From JANQPX01 sp050633905 (GTDB lineage: Bacteria; Pseudomonadota; Alphaproteobacteria; Geminicoccales; Geminicoccaceae), in assembly GCA_050633905.1 (NCBI GenBank), contig JBOEHJ010000023.1, forward strand, positions 62,001 through 126,000: DNA of 64,000 bases, in the 5' to 3' direction. The position numbers and the translations under genes were made by a program. Below are positions 6,873 to 16,085 of the stretch, in pieces (positions within the stretch are counted from its first letter, which is position 1; every line of letters starts with the position of its first letter). Under the pieces are notes generated by a model. That model worked only from the letters and a program-made list of their open reading frames with translations. It ran no database searches and was not told the origin of the DNA.

Positions 6873-9833
6873 ATGCGGATTGCGCAGAAGATTGCTGCTA
6901 GTTTCGCTGGTGTCCTTGCTCTTTCAGCGGTTGTTGGCGCCATTGGATGGTACAGCCTGGATGGCTACTCCGAAGGCGTGGCCAAAGCCCGGCATCTGGC
7001 CAATTTGGAATCGGAACTTCAGCGGACCCAGCTCGAAATTGCTCAGTTTCAGCGTGATGGCAAGCGTGAGAAATTACTTGCCGCCGAAGAGCTCATCAAA
7101 ACACTGATTGACCAATCGACCAATGCCCAGCAATTAGATTCCGCCTCAATTTCCGAAGTGGCCGGTAATCTTCGTTCATTTAAGATAGCGCTCAGTGACT
7201 ACGGCAAACTCTATCTTGAGAATGCCCGACGATGGGGCGAGATGACCAATGTAACGAATGATATCGAAGAAGCTGTTGGCGTGATCCATCGACATCATAG
7301 CGACCGCTATGACGAATCAATTCAAGCTATGGAAAGTGCGGAGAGCAGGTTTCAGCATGTCGAGAAGCTGAGCATTTCCGCACAATCATTGATTGAAGCT
7401 GTGCTGCGCGCTCGTCAGGCCGAGACTGAATATCAATTGACGCGCGATGAAGCTGCTAAATCTGCTGCTCAATCGTCCATGAAGGAGATTTATCTTTCAG
7501 TCCTTACCATGTCGAAGGCGACCAAGGGGACCAGCGACGAGACATCGGTCAAAAAGGTATCAAAAGCTGTTATTGAATATCGAAAGGCATTTAAAAAGTT
7601 CATCGAAGCGATTGAAGAGCGAAGCGGCATTGTCGAAGCAAGGAAGGGCCTCGGCCAGATCTCGCGGCGCATAAGCACCTTTACCGCCGCTATCCAGAAA
7701 AGGCAGCGTGATATTTATCACGATCTCAAGGTGGCGACCGGCGGTGCGAGGGAACATGTCTCGGAGGCCGTTTCATCAAGAAGCAATGCGCTCTACGCGG
7801 TCAATCTCCTGTCCGAGCTCAGGCTGGCACAGAGCGAATTCGTGCAGCGAGGCGAGACGGCAACCGGGGAAAAGATCGGCTCCATCGTCGATAGTTTCGA
7901 AGAAACATTAAGTCACATATCTATTGCGGATACAGCTGGCTCGGCATCCATCAACCTAATTTTGGAAGATGTCGCCACTTATCGCTCAAAATATGCAGCA
8001 GCGCTGCGATCGACCGTTAAGCAGCAGCAATCGCTCCAAGGAATGCGGAATATTGAGACCCAGGTCCTCGCCATTGCAAAGGAGCAGGCCCAGACAGCAG
8101 CAGCCGACATGTCGGATCTGCATCAATTTGGTCGCCAGGCAATGTTGTTCTTTACCCTCGTTGCGATCACAACGGGCGCCATTGTTTCACTGGCGACGGG
8201 GCGCAGTATCGCTCGTCCTCTTGGCAAACTGACATCCTGCATCTCTCGACTGGCTAGAGGTGAAGCGCATATCGAGATACCAGGTACCAGCCGCCGTGAC
8301 GAAATCGGAAGGATGGCCCGCTCCATGGGGATTATCCGCGAAACCGGCGCCACCGCACTACACGCCCAAAAGACCCTCGACAATACTGCAGGCTGCTTGA
8401 TGATGGTCGACGAAGATGGCCGCGTGGCCCTTGTAAACCCAGCCCTTCAACGTTTGGCCAGGGATGTAGCACCCCATGTCGTTGCTGAGATGCCGGGTTT
8501 TGCCGCTTCTGCTCTCGAAGGACAGTCCTTCGAGCAGTTTCATCGAGATGATCAACTGAGTATCGGCAAGCTCCGGCAATTGTCCGGTAGCATTCGTCGT
8601 CAACTCGAAGCGGGTGGCCGGACATTCGAAATCGAACTCAATCCGATCCAAAATGAAAAGGGGCATTGGATTGGTACCGTCATCGAATGGTGGGACCGCA
8701 CCGTCAGGATAGAACTCGAGTCAGAGATCGATCGAGTCGTCGCCGCAGCGGCAGCCGGCGACTTCACGCAGCGCATTCAGCTTGACGGCAAAGAAGGTTT
8801 CATCGGGAAGCTCGCCGAGAGCGTCAATCAGCTCTCAACGGTGGTCGATCAAGCGACCATCGATTTGGAGACAATGCTCGAGACAATGGCACAAGGCAAT
8901 CTCACCAAGCGTATGACAACGACGTATCAAGGGAGATTTGCCAGTCTCAAAGATAATGCTAACCATATGGCCGAGCAATTGGCAGTCATCGTTTCTGACG
9001 TCCAGGCGACCACCTATGAGGTCGAGAGTGCCGTCAACGAGATCAGCAGTGGGACGCAAGACCTTGCTCAGCGTACAGAACAAGCGGCAGCCAATCTTGA
9101 AGAGACAGCCAACGCCTCTGAGGAATTGTCGACCACCGTCAAGCAGAATGCCAAAAACGCAAAAAATGCTGATCAGCTCGCCGTTTCAACCGATCAAGTC
9201 GCAAGTCGTGCTGGCCAGACGGTCACCCGAGCCGTCAGCGCCATGGGAGAGATCGAGAGTTCGGCGCAGCAGATTACGGATATTATCGGGGTCATCGATG
9301 AGATCGCCTTCCAGACCAATCTGCTAGCACTCAACGCCAGTGTCGAAGCTGCGCGTGCCGGCGAAGCTGGTAAAGGCTTTGCCGTGGTGGCTCAAGAAGT
9401 CCGCCAACTTGCTCAAAGATCTGCCCAAGCAGCTGCCGATATCACATCACTGATCCAGAGAAGTAATGATCAAGTGACGGCTGGCGTGACGCTCGTCAAC
9501 GAAACGGGTCAGGCCCTATCCGAGATCCTGACATCGATTGGACAAGTCACATCATTGGTTCAAGAGATCTCGAACGCGTCGCAAGAGCAGGCGGCTGGCG
9601 TTCAGGAAATCAACAATGCCATCAACAGTATGGATCAGATGACCCAACAGAATTCTGCATTGGTCGAAGAGAGCGCCGCGTCATCAAAAATCCTCGACGA
9701 TCAAACAAAAAAGCTGGTCGAGTTCATGGCATTCTTCAAGCTCGACAACCAGCCGGCGGGTGCTGCTGGAGGCGTACAACCGCCGCAGCTGAGCTCTAAA
9801 TCACGATCCCAGAGTTTAGTGGCTGCAAAATAG
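6873..9833 (+). CDS. Methyl-accepting chemotaxis protein with large periplasmic region, multiple HAMP domains and an internal PAS-like domain
   Basis: A 986-residue chemoreceptor. Transmembrane segment 1 lies near residues 8-28, followed by a mostly helical periplasmic sensor of about 390 residues. Segment 2 is near 422-443 and a HAMP domain near 444-496. A PAS-like module is near 500-606 (MMVDEDGRVALVNPALQRLA). Two further HAMP-like repeats are near 610-705, then the signalling domain. The conserved hairpin tip EIAFQTNLLALNASVEAARA starts near residue 810. No CheR-tethering pentapeptide is present at the C-terminus (SLVAAK). GAGGTGAGA precedes the ATG. The large helical sensor suggests a small-molecule ligand that cannot be named. 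No che genes are nearby, so it must work with an array encoded elsewhere. Confidence 0.93.
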   Translation: MRIAQKIAASFAGVLALSAVVGAIGWYSLDGYSEGVAKARHLANLESELQRTQLEIAQFQRDGKREKLLAAEELIKTLIDQSTNAQQLDSASISEVAGNLRSFKIALSDYGKLYLENARRWGEMTNVTNDIEEAVGVIHRHHSDRYDESIQAMESAESRFQHVEKLSISAQSLIEAVLRARQAETEYQLTRDEAAKSAAQSSMKEIYLSVLTMSKATKGTSDETSVKKVSKAVIEYRKAFKKFIEAIEERSGIVEARKGLGQISRRISTFTAAIQKRQRDIYHDLKVATGGAREHVSEAVSSRSNALYAVNLLSELRLAQSEFVQRGETATGEKIGSIVDSFEETLSHISIADTAGSASINLILEDVATYRSKYAAALRSTVKQQQSLQGMRNIETQVLAIAKEQAQTAAADMSDLHQFGRQAMLFFTLVAITTGAIVSLATGRSIARPLGKLTSCISRLARGEAHIEIPGTSRRDEIGRMARSMGIIRETGATALHAQKTLDNTAGCLMMVDEDGRVALVNPALQRLARDVAPHVVAEMPGFAASALEGQSFEQFHRDDQLSIGKLRQLSGSIRRQLEAGGRTFEIELNPIQNEKGHWIGTVIEWWDRTVRIELESEIDRVVAAAAAGDFTQRIQLDGKEGFIGKLAESVNQLSTVVDQATIDLETMLETMAQGNLTKRMTTTYQGRFASLKDNANHMAEQLAVIVSDVQATTYEVESAVNEISSGTQDLAQRTEQAAANLEETANASEELSTTVKQNAKNAKNADQLAVSTDQVASRAGQTVTRAVSAMGEIESSAQQITDIIGVIDEIAFQTNLLALNASVEAARAGEAGKGFAVVAQEVRQLAQRSAQAAADITSLIQRSNDQVTAGVTLVNETGQALSEILTSIGQVTSLVQEISNASQEQAAGVQEINNAINSMDQMTQQNSALVEESAASSKILDDQTKKLVEFMAFFKLDNQPAGAAGGVQPPQLSSKSRSQSLVAAK

Positions 9834-10016
9834 AATACCCGTTGACTATCCGTATAAGCCAACACAAAAACTTCAGATAATCCAATGAAACTATTTTGCT
9901 ATTTATGATTTATTGATGTCGGCTATTTTTAACTATTTCTTGTTTTCTATTCATTAGAATTTCACAAACCGCCCGTGGTTTTCAAAAAGCAACGCACATA
10001 AGATGGACTTGAACAA

Positions 10017-10601
10017 ATGCTGAAAAGTTTTTTCCGTGCCGCTATGTTCGGCGCCCTCACATGCCTTGTTATGCCAAACCCCGCCGTTGCCAATGACTAT
10101 GAGCAACAATTGCGCGAGGTTTTCGAGCAGCGTCTCAAACATTGGCTCGAAGACAAAGATCTGGTCGAAGCGATCCGGCTGCAAAATGCAGAACACGACA
10201 CCCTGGACGCTGCCAGGATTGACGCGCTCGATAGCGACTGGCGCCAGCAGGCTAAAGCAGGCGGCGGCCCCCTGATCGATCGTATCAAAAAGAAGAAGGC
10301 CTCCTCATTCCTGTTTAATCAAAAACAGAAATCCGATGATCTGGTCACCGAGGTTTTTGTGATGGACAACAAAGGCCTGAACGTCGCTATCAGCGATGTG
10401 ACATCTGACTACATGCAAGGTGATGAAGCCAAGTGGCAAAAGACCTACATGAAGGGTGTTGGCGAGCTCTTTATTGACGATGTCGAGTTTGATGACAGCA
10501 CAGAAACCTTCCAGTGCCAGGTGAGTGCAACGATCGCCGACCCATCGACGGGCGAAGCCATTGGTGCAGTCACCTTTGGCATCAATATCGAGGTTCTCTA
10601 A
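10017..10601 (+). CDS. Secreted Cache/PDC-like sensor domain protein without a signalling domain
   Basis: The 194-residue protein starts with a signal peptide (hydrophobic core AAMFGALTCLVMPNPAVA, likely cleavage after residues 24-26). It then has a helical stretch and the pattern VFVMDNKGLNVAISDVTSDY, typical of single Cache/PDC domains found in chemoreceptors and kinases. The end is TIADPSTGEAIGAVTFGINIEVL. There is no membrane anchor or transmitter domain, so it would be a free periplasmic domain. It lies 183 bp downstream of the chemoreceptor and on the same strand, with an AT-rich gap between them. It may bind a ligand and act with the receptor. That partnership is inference. The ribosome-binding site is weak. 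Confidence 0.7.
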   Translation: MLKSFFRAAMFGALTCLVMPNPAVANDYEQQLREVFEQRLKHWLEDKDLVEAIRLQNAEHDTLDAARIDALDSDWRQQAKAGGGPLIDRIKKKKASSFLFNQKQKSDDLVTEVFVMDNKGLNVAISDVTSDYMQGDEAKWQKTYMKGVGELFIDDVEFDDSTETFQCQVSATIADPSTGEAIGAVTFGINIEVL

Positions 10602-11192
10602 CCTCTTGTGTCCCAAGTATTGATGAGCCCATGAGCGACACCAGGATTGGTGCCGTTCATGGGCTACCAAATGCCTGTTTTCCTCACGCTGACAACGATA
10701 AAGATCATTGTTCTCGAAGTGATCACCTCTACTATTCGCCCCCATGCACTCATCGCATTCCCTTCTTTCCCACCCAACCGCCCGATATCCTGCGGGCGAT
10801 TCGGAGATCAATGGAAAAGGCAGCCCTTGCAACCGAGCAAGTCCTAGGAAGTGAGCATCATTGGCGAATTTCTGATGAATGGCGACGAGAAGCCAGATCA
10901 GCTGGCCTCGAACGCCAGCGTGCTTCAAGGAAGCGTTACCGTCAATCAGTCGCGAACGAACAAGACCCAGGTGGAATGGATCAACGGGCAAATTCCCGAT
11001 GTAAAGGAATCAAAGCGCACTGATCGCTGATCGGCAACGAACATCTTGTCAATTTCGTCGACTGCCCTAAGGTCATGAATAGCTTGGTCCATGCATTGAC
11101 AGCGCGATGGCTGCTTAGAGCGCTGACAAAGCTGCACACGCGTCCAGGTCTTGGATCTCTCAATCAGGTTTGTCAGTTAATCGGAGCTATGC
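10602..11192. other. 591-bp gap with no convincing gene
   Basis: Open frames on both strands overlap here but none resembles a known family. One short forward frame beginning at GTG 10851 has protein-like composition (SIIGEFLMNGDEKPD, later VEWINGQIPDVKES) and runs to a stop near 11031. An in-frame stop directly precedes it and it has no properly spaced ribosome-binding site. It may be the remains of a gene or a short unannotated ORF. Confidence 0.35.
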
Positions 11193-13037
11193 ATGCTGTT
11201 CCGTTGGTTCGAGACGCGTGTCGATCCGTTTCCAGGGGATGAGCCGACTAAGCCTCCGACGGGCCTGATCGCCTTTTGCCTGCACTATGCCAAGCCCGTT
11301 TGGAAGGTTTTGGCACTGATGTCGCTCACGGCGGCGGCGGTATCGATCATGGAGGTGATGCTCTTTGCCTTCATGGGACGATTGGTCGATTGGCTGGCCG
11401 AGGCTGATCGCGCGACATTCCTTGCGGATGAAGGCTGGACGCTCTTTCTGATGGCCCTGGTCGTCCTAGTCTTCTTGCCGCTCACCACGCTGATCGGTTC
11501 TTTGATCATCCATCAATCCTTGCTCGGCAATTTTCCCATGATCCTGCGCTGGCAAGCGCATCGTTACCTTCTCGGCCAAAGCCTAACCTTTTTTCAAGAT
11601 GAGTTCGCCGGGCGCGTGGCGACCAAGGTAATGCAATCCTCGCTGGCCGTGCGCGAGGCCGTGATGAAGGTCTTGGACGTCCTTCTCTATGTCGCCGTTT
11701 ACTTCACCGGGATGATCATCCTCGTCGCCAGCGCCGATCTTCGCATGACGATCCCGCTGATCCTTTGGCTGCTCGCTTATGTCGCCGCCTTATGGTTTTT
11801 CCTCCCCAGGCTCCAAGCGGTCTCCAAACGTCAGGCGGATGCGCGAGCACTCATGACCGGCCGCGTCGTCGACAGCTACACCAATATCCAAACGGTCAAG
11901 CTGTTCTCTCATGCGGGGCGCGAACTCGACTATGCGCGGGACAGCATGAAAGGCTTCTTAGGCACCGTGCATGATCAAATGCGGCTTGTGACCGGCCTGC
12001 AAGTCTCGATGGCAGTCTTGAACGCACTGCTCCTATTTGGCGTTGCGGCTGTTTCGATCTGGCTCTGGTCCGTGAATGCCACCACACTCGGCGCGATCGC
12101 GGTTGCCATCGGGCTGGTTCTTCGTCTCAGCGGCATGTCCCAATGGATCATGTGGGAAGTGTCGGCTTTGTTCGAGAATATCGGCACCGTGCAGGACGGC
12201 ATTACCACGCTCGCTCAATCCCAGGACGTGACCGACGATGCCAAGGCAAAGCCGCTCAATGTGACCGAGGGCAAGATCGTCTTCGATCATGTGCGCTTTC
12301 ACTATGGCAAGACCAAAGGGGTGATCGAAGATCTGTCGCTTGCGATCGAGCCGGGTGAGAAAGTCGGCCTCGTCGGCCGTTCAGGCGCCGGCAAGTCGAC
12401 ACTGGTTAACCTGCTGCTGCGTTTTTACGATATCGAAGGTGGGCGTATTTTGATCGATGGTCAGGATATCGCGCGAGTGACTCAGGAAAGCTTGCGTGAA
12501 GCGATCGGCATGGTCACCCAGGACACGTCTCTACTCCACCGTTCAGTGCGCGAAAATATTCTCTATGGCCGCCCCGAAGCCGGCGATGCTGCGATGCGCG
12601 TTGCAGCGCGAAAAGCCGAGGCCGATGCGTTCATTGACGATCTCACCGATCCCAAGGGGCGCAGCGCCTATGATGCCCATGTTGGCGAGCGGGGTGTGAA
12701 GCTCTCAGGCGGCCAGCGTCAGCGCATCGCGATCGCCCGTGTGCTCTTGAAAGATGCCCCCATCCTTCTCCTTGATGAGGCCACCTCAGCTCTTGATTCC
12801 GAGGTGGAAGCGGCGATCCAGCAAAGCCTTTATCGTCTGATGAGCGGCAAGACTGTGATCGCGATCGCCCATCGCCTCTCCACCATCGCCGCCATGGACC
12901 GGCTGATCGTGCTCGATCAGGGATGCATCGTCGAACAAGGTCGCCATGAGGATCTGATCGAGATGGATGGCGTCTACGCGAAGCTCTGGCGACGTCAATC
13001 CGGCGGCTTTATCGATGCGATCAAGGCAGCGGAATAA
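11193..13037 (+). CDS. ABC exporter, fused permease-ATPase half-transporter
   Basis: The 614-residue protein has an N-terminal six-helix membrane domain (residues about 30-330) and a C-terminal nucleotide-binding domain. Walker A GRSGAGKST lies near residues 395-403, the signature LSGGQRQR near 503-510 and Walker B ILLLDEATSALD near 525-536, with the switch histidine in IAHRLST. This is the MsbA/Atm1-like type B exporter architecture and works as a dimer. The substrate cannot be read from sequence. GGAG precedes the ATG. No partner gene is adjacent. A copy of the dispersed repeat follows 10 bp after its stop. Confidence 0.92.
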   Translation: MLFRWFETRVDPFPGDEPTKPPTGLIAFCLHYAKPVWKVLALMSLTAAAVSIMEVMLFAFMGRLVDWLAEADRATFLADEGWTLFLMALVVLVFLPLTTLIGSLIIHQSLLGNFPMILRWQAHRYLLGQSLTFFQDEFAGRVATKVMQSSLAVREAVMKVLDVLLYVAVYFTGMIILVASADLRMTIPLILWLLAYVAALWFFLPRLQAVSKRQADARALMTGRVVDSYTNIQTVKLFSHAGRELDYARDSMKGFLGTVHDQMRLVTGLQVSMAVLNALLLFGVAAVSIWLWSVNATTLGAIAVAIGLVLRLSGMSQWIMWEVSALFENIGTVQDGITTLAQSQDVTDDAKAKPLNVTEGKIVFDHVRFHYGKTKGVIEDLSLAIEPGEKVGLVGRSGAGKSTLVNLLLRFYDIEGGRILIDGQDIARVTQESLREAIGMVTQDTSLLHRSVRENILYGRPEAGDAAMRVAARKAEADAFIDDLTDPKGRSAYDAHVGERGVKLSGGQRQRIAIARVLLKDAPILLLDEATSALDSEVEAAIQQSLYRLMSGKTVIAIAHRLSTIAAMDRLIVLDQGCIVEQGRHEDLIEMDGVYAKLWRRQSGGFIDAIKAAE

Positions 13038-13047
13038 GAGCCTTTAT

Positions 13048-13114
13048 GGAATGTCCACATCATTTGATTCGCGCAGACATCGTTATGATCAATGGCATCC
13101 GGCCAAGTTTTCAC
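13048..13114 (+). repeat. Dispersed intergenic repeat, copy 2
   Basis: It starts ten bases after the ABC exporter stop. The left block is GGAATGTCCACATCATTTG and the right block GGCATCCGGCCAAGTTTTC. The middle differs from copy 1. It lies between the convergent ABC exporter and cupin genes. Confidence 0.65.
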
Positions 13115-13140
13115 AAACAGTGGTGGGGATCACTGATCGA

Positions 13141-13635
13141 CTATGCCTCGTCCGTCCAATAGTCGACTCCGATATCATCGCGAACGACCTCGAACATCCC
13201 GTAAGGGCCTCGTCCCGGTGCGGCCCCGGCGACCATCGCGCGCTTGCCGCTATCCGGATATTCAGCAACTTCAGGGTGGATCATCGTGCTGATGGCGAGA
13301 TAACGGAGCTCAACCTTCGAGCTGTTGACGATTTGATGCGCCGTTCCCTTTCCAGCCTTGGCCGAAATGACGTCGCCCGCTTTGATCGGATGATGTTCGC
13401 CGTCATAACGAAGCGTGCCCTCACCTTCGAGAACGACGAACATTTCTTCATTAGCATGATGCAGATGGTAGGGCCAAGCTTTCTTGCCGGGCGGCACGAT
13501 CACCAAGCTGCAGCCGAGCTTTTCCGAACCGAGCGCTTTACCCACGCGCGTGATCTCAGCTTGAAACGTCTCACCATGGCTGATCGCCTGACGTGGTAGA
13601 TCGGCAAGATTGGCGATAGGTTTTGTCTTGGTCAC
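13141..13635 (-). CDS. Cupin-fold protein, single domain
   Basis: The protein has 164 residues from a GTG start preceded by AAGGGAA. Cupin motif 1 is visible as PYHLHHANEEMFVVLEGEG near residues 55-73 (metal-binding His, His, Glu), and motif 2 as AGDVISAKAGKGTAHQIVN. Members include isomerases, dioxygenases and sugar-binding proteins, so no reaction can be assigned. It diverges from the VOC genes and may share their promoter region (13636-13885). The enlarged C-terminus (GAAPGRGPYGMFEVVRDD) is often seen in bacterial cupins of unknown role. Confidence 0.8.
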   Translation of the reverse strand: MTKTKPIANLADLPRQAISHGETFQAEITRVGKALGSEKLGCSLVIVPPGKKAWPYHLHHANEEMFVVLEGEGTLRYDGEHHPIKAGDVISAKAGKGTAHQIVNSSKVELRYLAISTMIHPEVAEYPDSGKRAMVAGAAPGRGPYGMFEVVRDDIGVDYWTDEA

Positions 13636-13885
13636 AACGGATTCCCTTCGATCAGATTGGTGAAGAACCTATCAAAGCGAGGTTGAGCGCGACAAACGCG
13701 GGCCTCGCGTCCTGTAACCCGAACTGGCTCACGGCTCTCCTGACATCTCTTGTCAACAGAGCCTCGGCGCGGCATCGACCGTTGATCCTAAATGTCGTAG
13801 TCGTTTGGTGTTAGGTCATTATGACAAGCTGCACCACCAAAGGCGGTTGGACAGCTTTCAAGTCAATTTAGTCTAGGAAAAGATC

Positions 13886-14317
13886 ATGTCCGTTAGCCCT
13901 ATCCCAGAAGGTCAGCAATCTGTCACACCCTATCTCGTCGTGCATGATGCCGCGTCACTGATCACGTTTCTGCAATCCGCGTTCGATGCAGAGGAAATCA
14001 TTCGCCATGCCCGACCCGACGGTACGATCATGCATGCGCAGATCAAAATTGGCCAGTCGCTGGTGATGATGGGTGAGCCCATGGGCAACCAGCAGCCCAA
14101 ACCCGCCATGCTGCATCTCTATGTCGATGCGGTCGACAACGTCTACCAAAACGCCCTGAAGGCCGGCGCCACCTCGATCATGGAGCCAAGCGATCAGTTC
14201 TACGGCGACCGATGCAGCGGGGTCGCCGACAAGCATGGCAATACATGGTGGATCGCGAGCCATATCGAGGATGTCTCGAGAGAGGAGATGGCAAAGCGCA
14301 TCGCCGCTGCCGGCTGA
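13886..14317 (+). CDS. VOC-family protein, PhnB/glyoxalase-like
   Basis: The 143-residue protein is of the vicinal-oxygen-chelate fold. Diagnostic pieces are VTPYLVVHDAASLITFLQSAF at the N-terminus, the central MLHLYVDAVDNVYQNALKAG, and the C-terminal FYGDRCSGVADKHGNTWWIA. These are the usual PhnB/YdcJ-like landmarks. The protein probably dimerises to form a metal site. The reaction is unknown. AGGAA precedes the ATG. It is the first gene of a run with the tandem VOC gene (10 bp apart) and the beta-lactamase homologue. Confidence 0.85.
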   Translation: MSVSPIPEGQQSVTPYLVVHDAASLITFLQSAFDAEEIIRHARPDGTIMHAQIKIGQSLVMMGEPMGNQQPKPAMLHLYVDAVDNVYQNALKAGATSIMEPSDQFYGDRCSGVADKHGNTWWIASHIEDVSREEMAKRIAAAG

Positions 14318-14326
14318 ACGGCTACC

Positions 14327-15127
14327 ATGTTCAGCCATATAACTCTTGGCACCAATGATCTGGCTCGTGCCGAAGTGTTCTACGCGGCGGTGGGACCAAC
14401 ACTTGGCATGCCACTTCAGGGCGTCGATCATGACGAGGGCGATCTCAGGATCGTCAGACGTGATCGGCGTTCTCCCCCTTTGATCGTCTGCCGCCCCTTC
14501 GACGATCAGCCGGCAAGCTCAGGCAATGGCTTTCACATCGCCTTCATGGCCGAGAGCCCGGAGATGGTTGACAAGTTTCACGCAACGGCCCTCACCCATG
14601 GTGGCTCTGATGAGGGGCAACCCGGTTTGCGATCGATCTACGCGCCGGATTACTATGCCGCCTATATCCGCGATCCCGATGGCAATAAGCTGCAGGCTGT
14701 ACACTATATCGACGGTCGAAAAAGTGGAACAAACGGGGATGTAATCTCGCATATCACCGTTGGTCATGCCGGTTTTGAGCAGGCTTATCGCTTCTATGAA
14801 AACCTGTTGGCGCCGCTCGGCATTGTCGACATCCCCGAGGAGGCCTATCCCAGCCTCGCCGGCTTTGGCATTCCCGGCTACAGGACGCCGATCGTCTACC
14901 TGCAACAACCTTACGACGCGCGCGCGCCAAGTCATGGCAATGGCACTCATGTTGCCTTTACAGCACCTGACCGTGAAGCGGTCGATCTCTTCTACGAAGC
15001 AGCATTGAGCCAGGGCGGCCGACCCGACGGCGCGCCTGGTCTGCGGCCGCATTACGCTGCTGACTATTACGCCGCCTATGTGCGTGATCATGTCGGGAAC
15101 AAACTGCAGGCTGTTTGCCGCGGGTGA
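14327..15127 (+). CDS. Two-domain VOC-family protein (internal duplication)
   Basis: The protein has 266 residues and consists of two similar VOC domains in tandem. The first starts at FSHITLGTNDLARAEVFYAAV (ends near residue 130) and the second at ISHITVGHAGFEQAYRFYENL (from about 140). Each ends in a near-identical YYAAYxRDxxGNKLQAVxxG block, so an internal duplication is visible directly. Such proteins include lactoylglutathione-lyase-like and antibiotic-binding members. No substrate can be assigned. Its TGA overlaps the ATG of the class D beta-lactamase gene (TGATG), so the two genes are likely co-translated. Confidence 0.85.
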   Translation: MFSHITLGTNDLARAEVFYAAVGPTLGMPLQGVDHDEGDLRIVRRDRRSPPLIVCRPFDDQPASSGNGFHIAFMAESPEMVDKFHATALTHGGSDEGQPGLRSIYAPDYYAAYIRDPDGNKLQAVHYIDGRKSGTNGDVISHITVGHAGFEQAYRFYENLLAPLGIVDIPEEAYPSLAGFGIPGYRTPIVYLQQPYDARAPSHGNGTHVAFTAPDREAVDLFYEAALSQGGRPDGAPGLRPHYAADYYAAYVRDHVGNKLQAVCRG

Positions 15128-16008
15128 TGCCGACCTTGCAACCGAGAGGCTTGGACCTGACACGGAGGCAACTCCTCACATCAATGTTCGGCGTCGGGCT
15201 TTTGCTTCGTCACAATCACCTGCTGGCCGACAATGTCGTCACGGAGCTGAAGCCAAGAGCTATCCCTGGCGACGTTGCCGACCTAGAGATCACGTTCTCC
15301 GCCATCGATTTGGCAAGCGATCGGCATACAGCATTCGACCTTGTGCATATCAACGACCGTCATTCACCCTGGTCCACATTCAAAATCCCCAACCTGATCA
15401 TCGCATTGGAGACAGGCGTGGCAATCGGTTTGGATCATCGACGCCGCTGGGATCCCCGCCGTTACCCCCAGCGGCCTCATTGGCCCAAGGACTGGAGCCA
15501 GGATCAATCGCTCAAAACGGCGTTTAAACGCTCGGTGCCATGGTATTTTCAGGAGATTGCTCGCGATGTCGGCACCGACCGATACCGGCGGTATTTGACA
15601 AGTTTCGACTACGGGAATTCCGATGTACAGGATAACAAAGACGACTTTTGGCTTGGTGGTTCGCTCCGGATTTCAGTGTTCGAACACATGACGTTCATCA
15701 AAAGGCTGATAGGTGGCGCATTCGCTATCAAGCCTGATAAATGGAATGCTCTGCGTAAGGTCTGTCTTATTGGGTCGGCCTCCGAACACAGGCTTTACGG
15801 CAAGACTGGAGCTGGCCCTCTACGGCCACATGAAATTGCTGCTCCATTCGAGGGCTGGCTAGTGGGTTGGATCGAACGAAGCAAAACGCCGAGTGCGGCG
15901 TTCGCTTTGCATGTTATCGGCCCAGACTATCGCTCAATCCGAGCAGCGAGGCTTATGATCGCTGTTCGTTTACTCAAAGCATCCAACTTGCTTCCTGCAG
16001 CCTATTAG
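15127..16008 (+). CDS. Class D (OXA-type) beta-lactamase / penicillin-recognising serine hydrolase homologue
   Basis: The protein has 293 residues from the ATG that overlaps the upstream stop. An RRQLL motif followed by a hydrophobic stretch (SMFGVGLLL) suggests a Tat-like export signal. The active-site series of class D enzymes is present: STFK (Ser near residue 83), the SVPWYFQEIA box, YGN, an FWLGGSLRIS segment and KTG near residue 229. Intact motifs imply a functional acyl-serine enzyme in the periplasm, either a beta-lactamase or a related penicillin-interacting protein. Coupling to VOC genes is unusual. Whether it hydrolyses beta-lactams cannot be told from sequence. A TTG four codons upstream is an alternative start. 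Confidence 0.83.
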   Translation: MPTLQPRGLDLTRRQLLTSMFGVGLLLRHNHLLADNVVTELKPRAIPGDVADLEITFSAIDLASDRHTAFDLVHINDRHSPWSTFKIPNLIIALETGVAIGLDHRRRWDPRRYPQRPHWPKDWSQDQSLKTAFKRSVPWYFQEIARDVGTDRYRRYLTSFDYGNSDVQDNKDDFWLGGSLRISVFEHMTFIKRLIGGAFAIKPDKWNALRKVCLIGSASEHRLYGKTGAGPLRPHEIAAPFEGWLVGWIERSKTPSAAFALHVIGPDYRSIRAARLMIAVRLLKASNLLPAAY

Positions 16009-16085
16009 GTCCTTACCTCAATCGATAAAGATGGCGCCGATGGGCAAGAGCGTTATGCTCTGGGCTGATCAAAAATGGAACCTCG

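Noticed and set aside
10305..10991. Minus-strand frame of 228 codons overlapping the Cache-like gene
   Set aside because: The plus-strand gene has a signal peptide and a Cache pattern. This frame has neither and extends into a non-coding gap.
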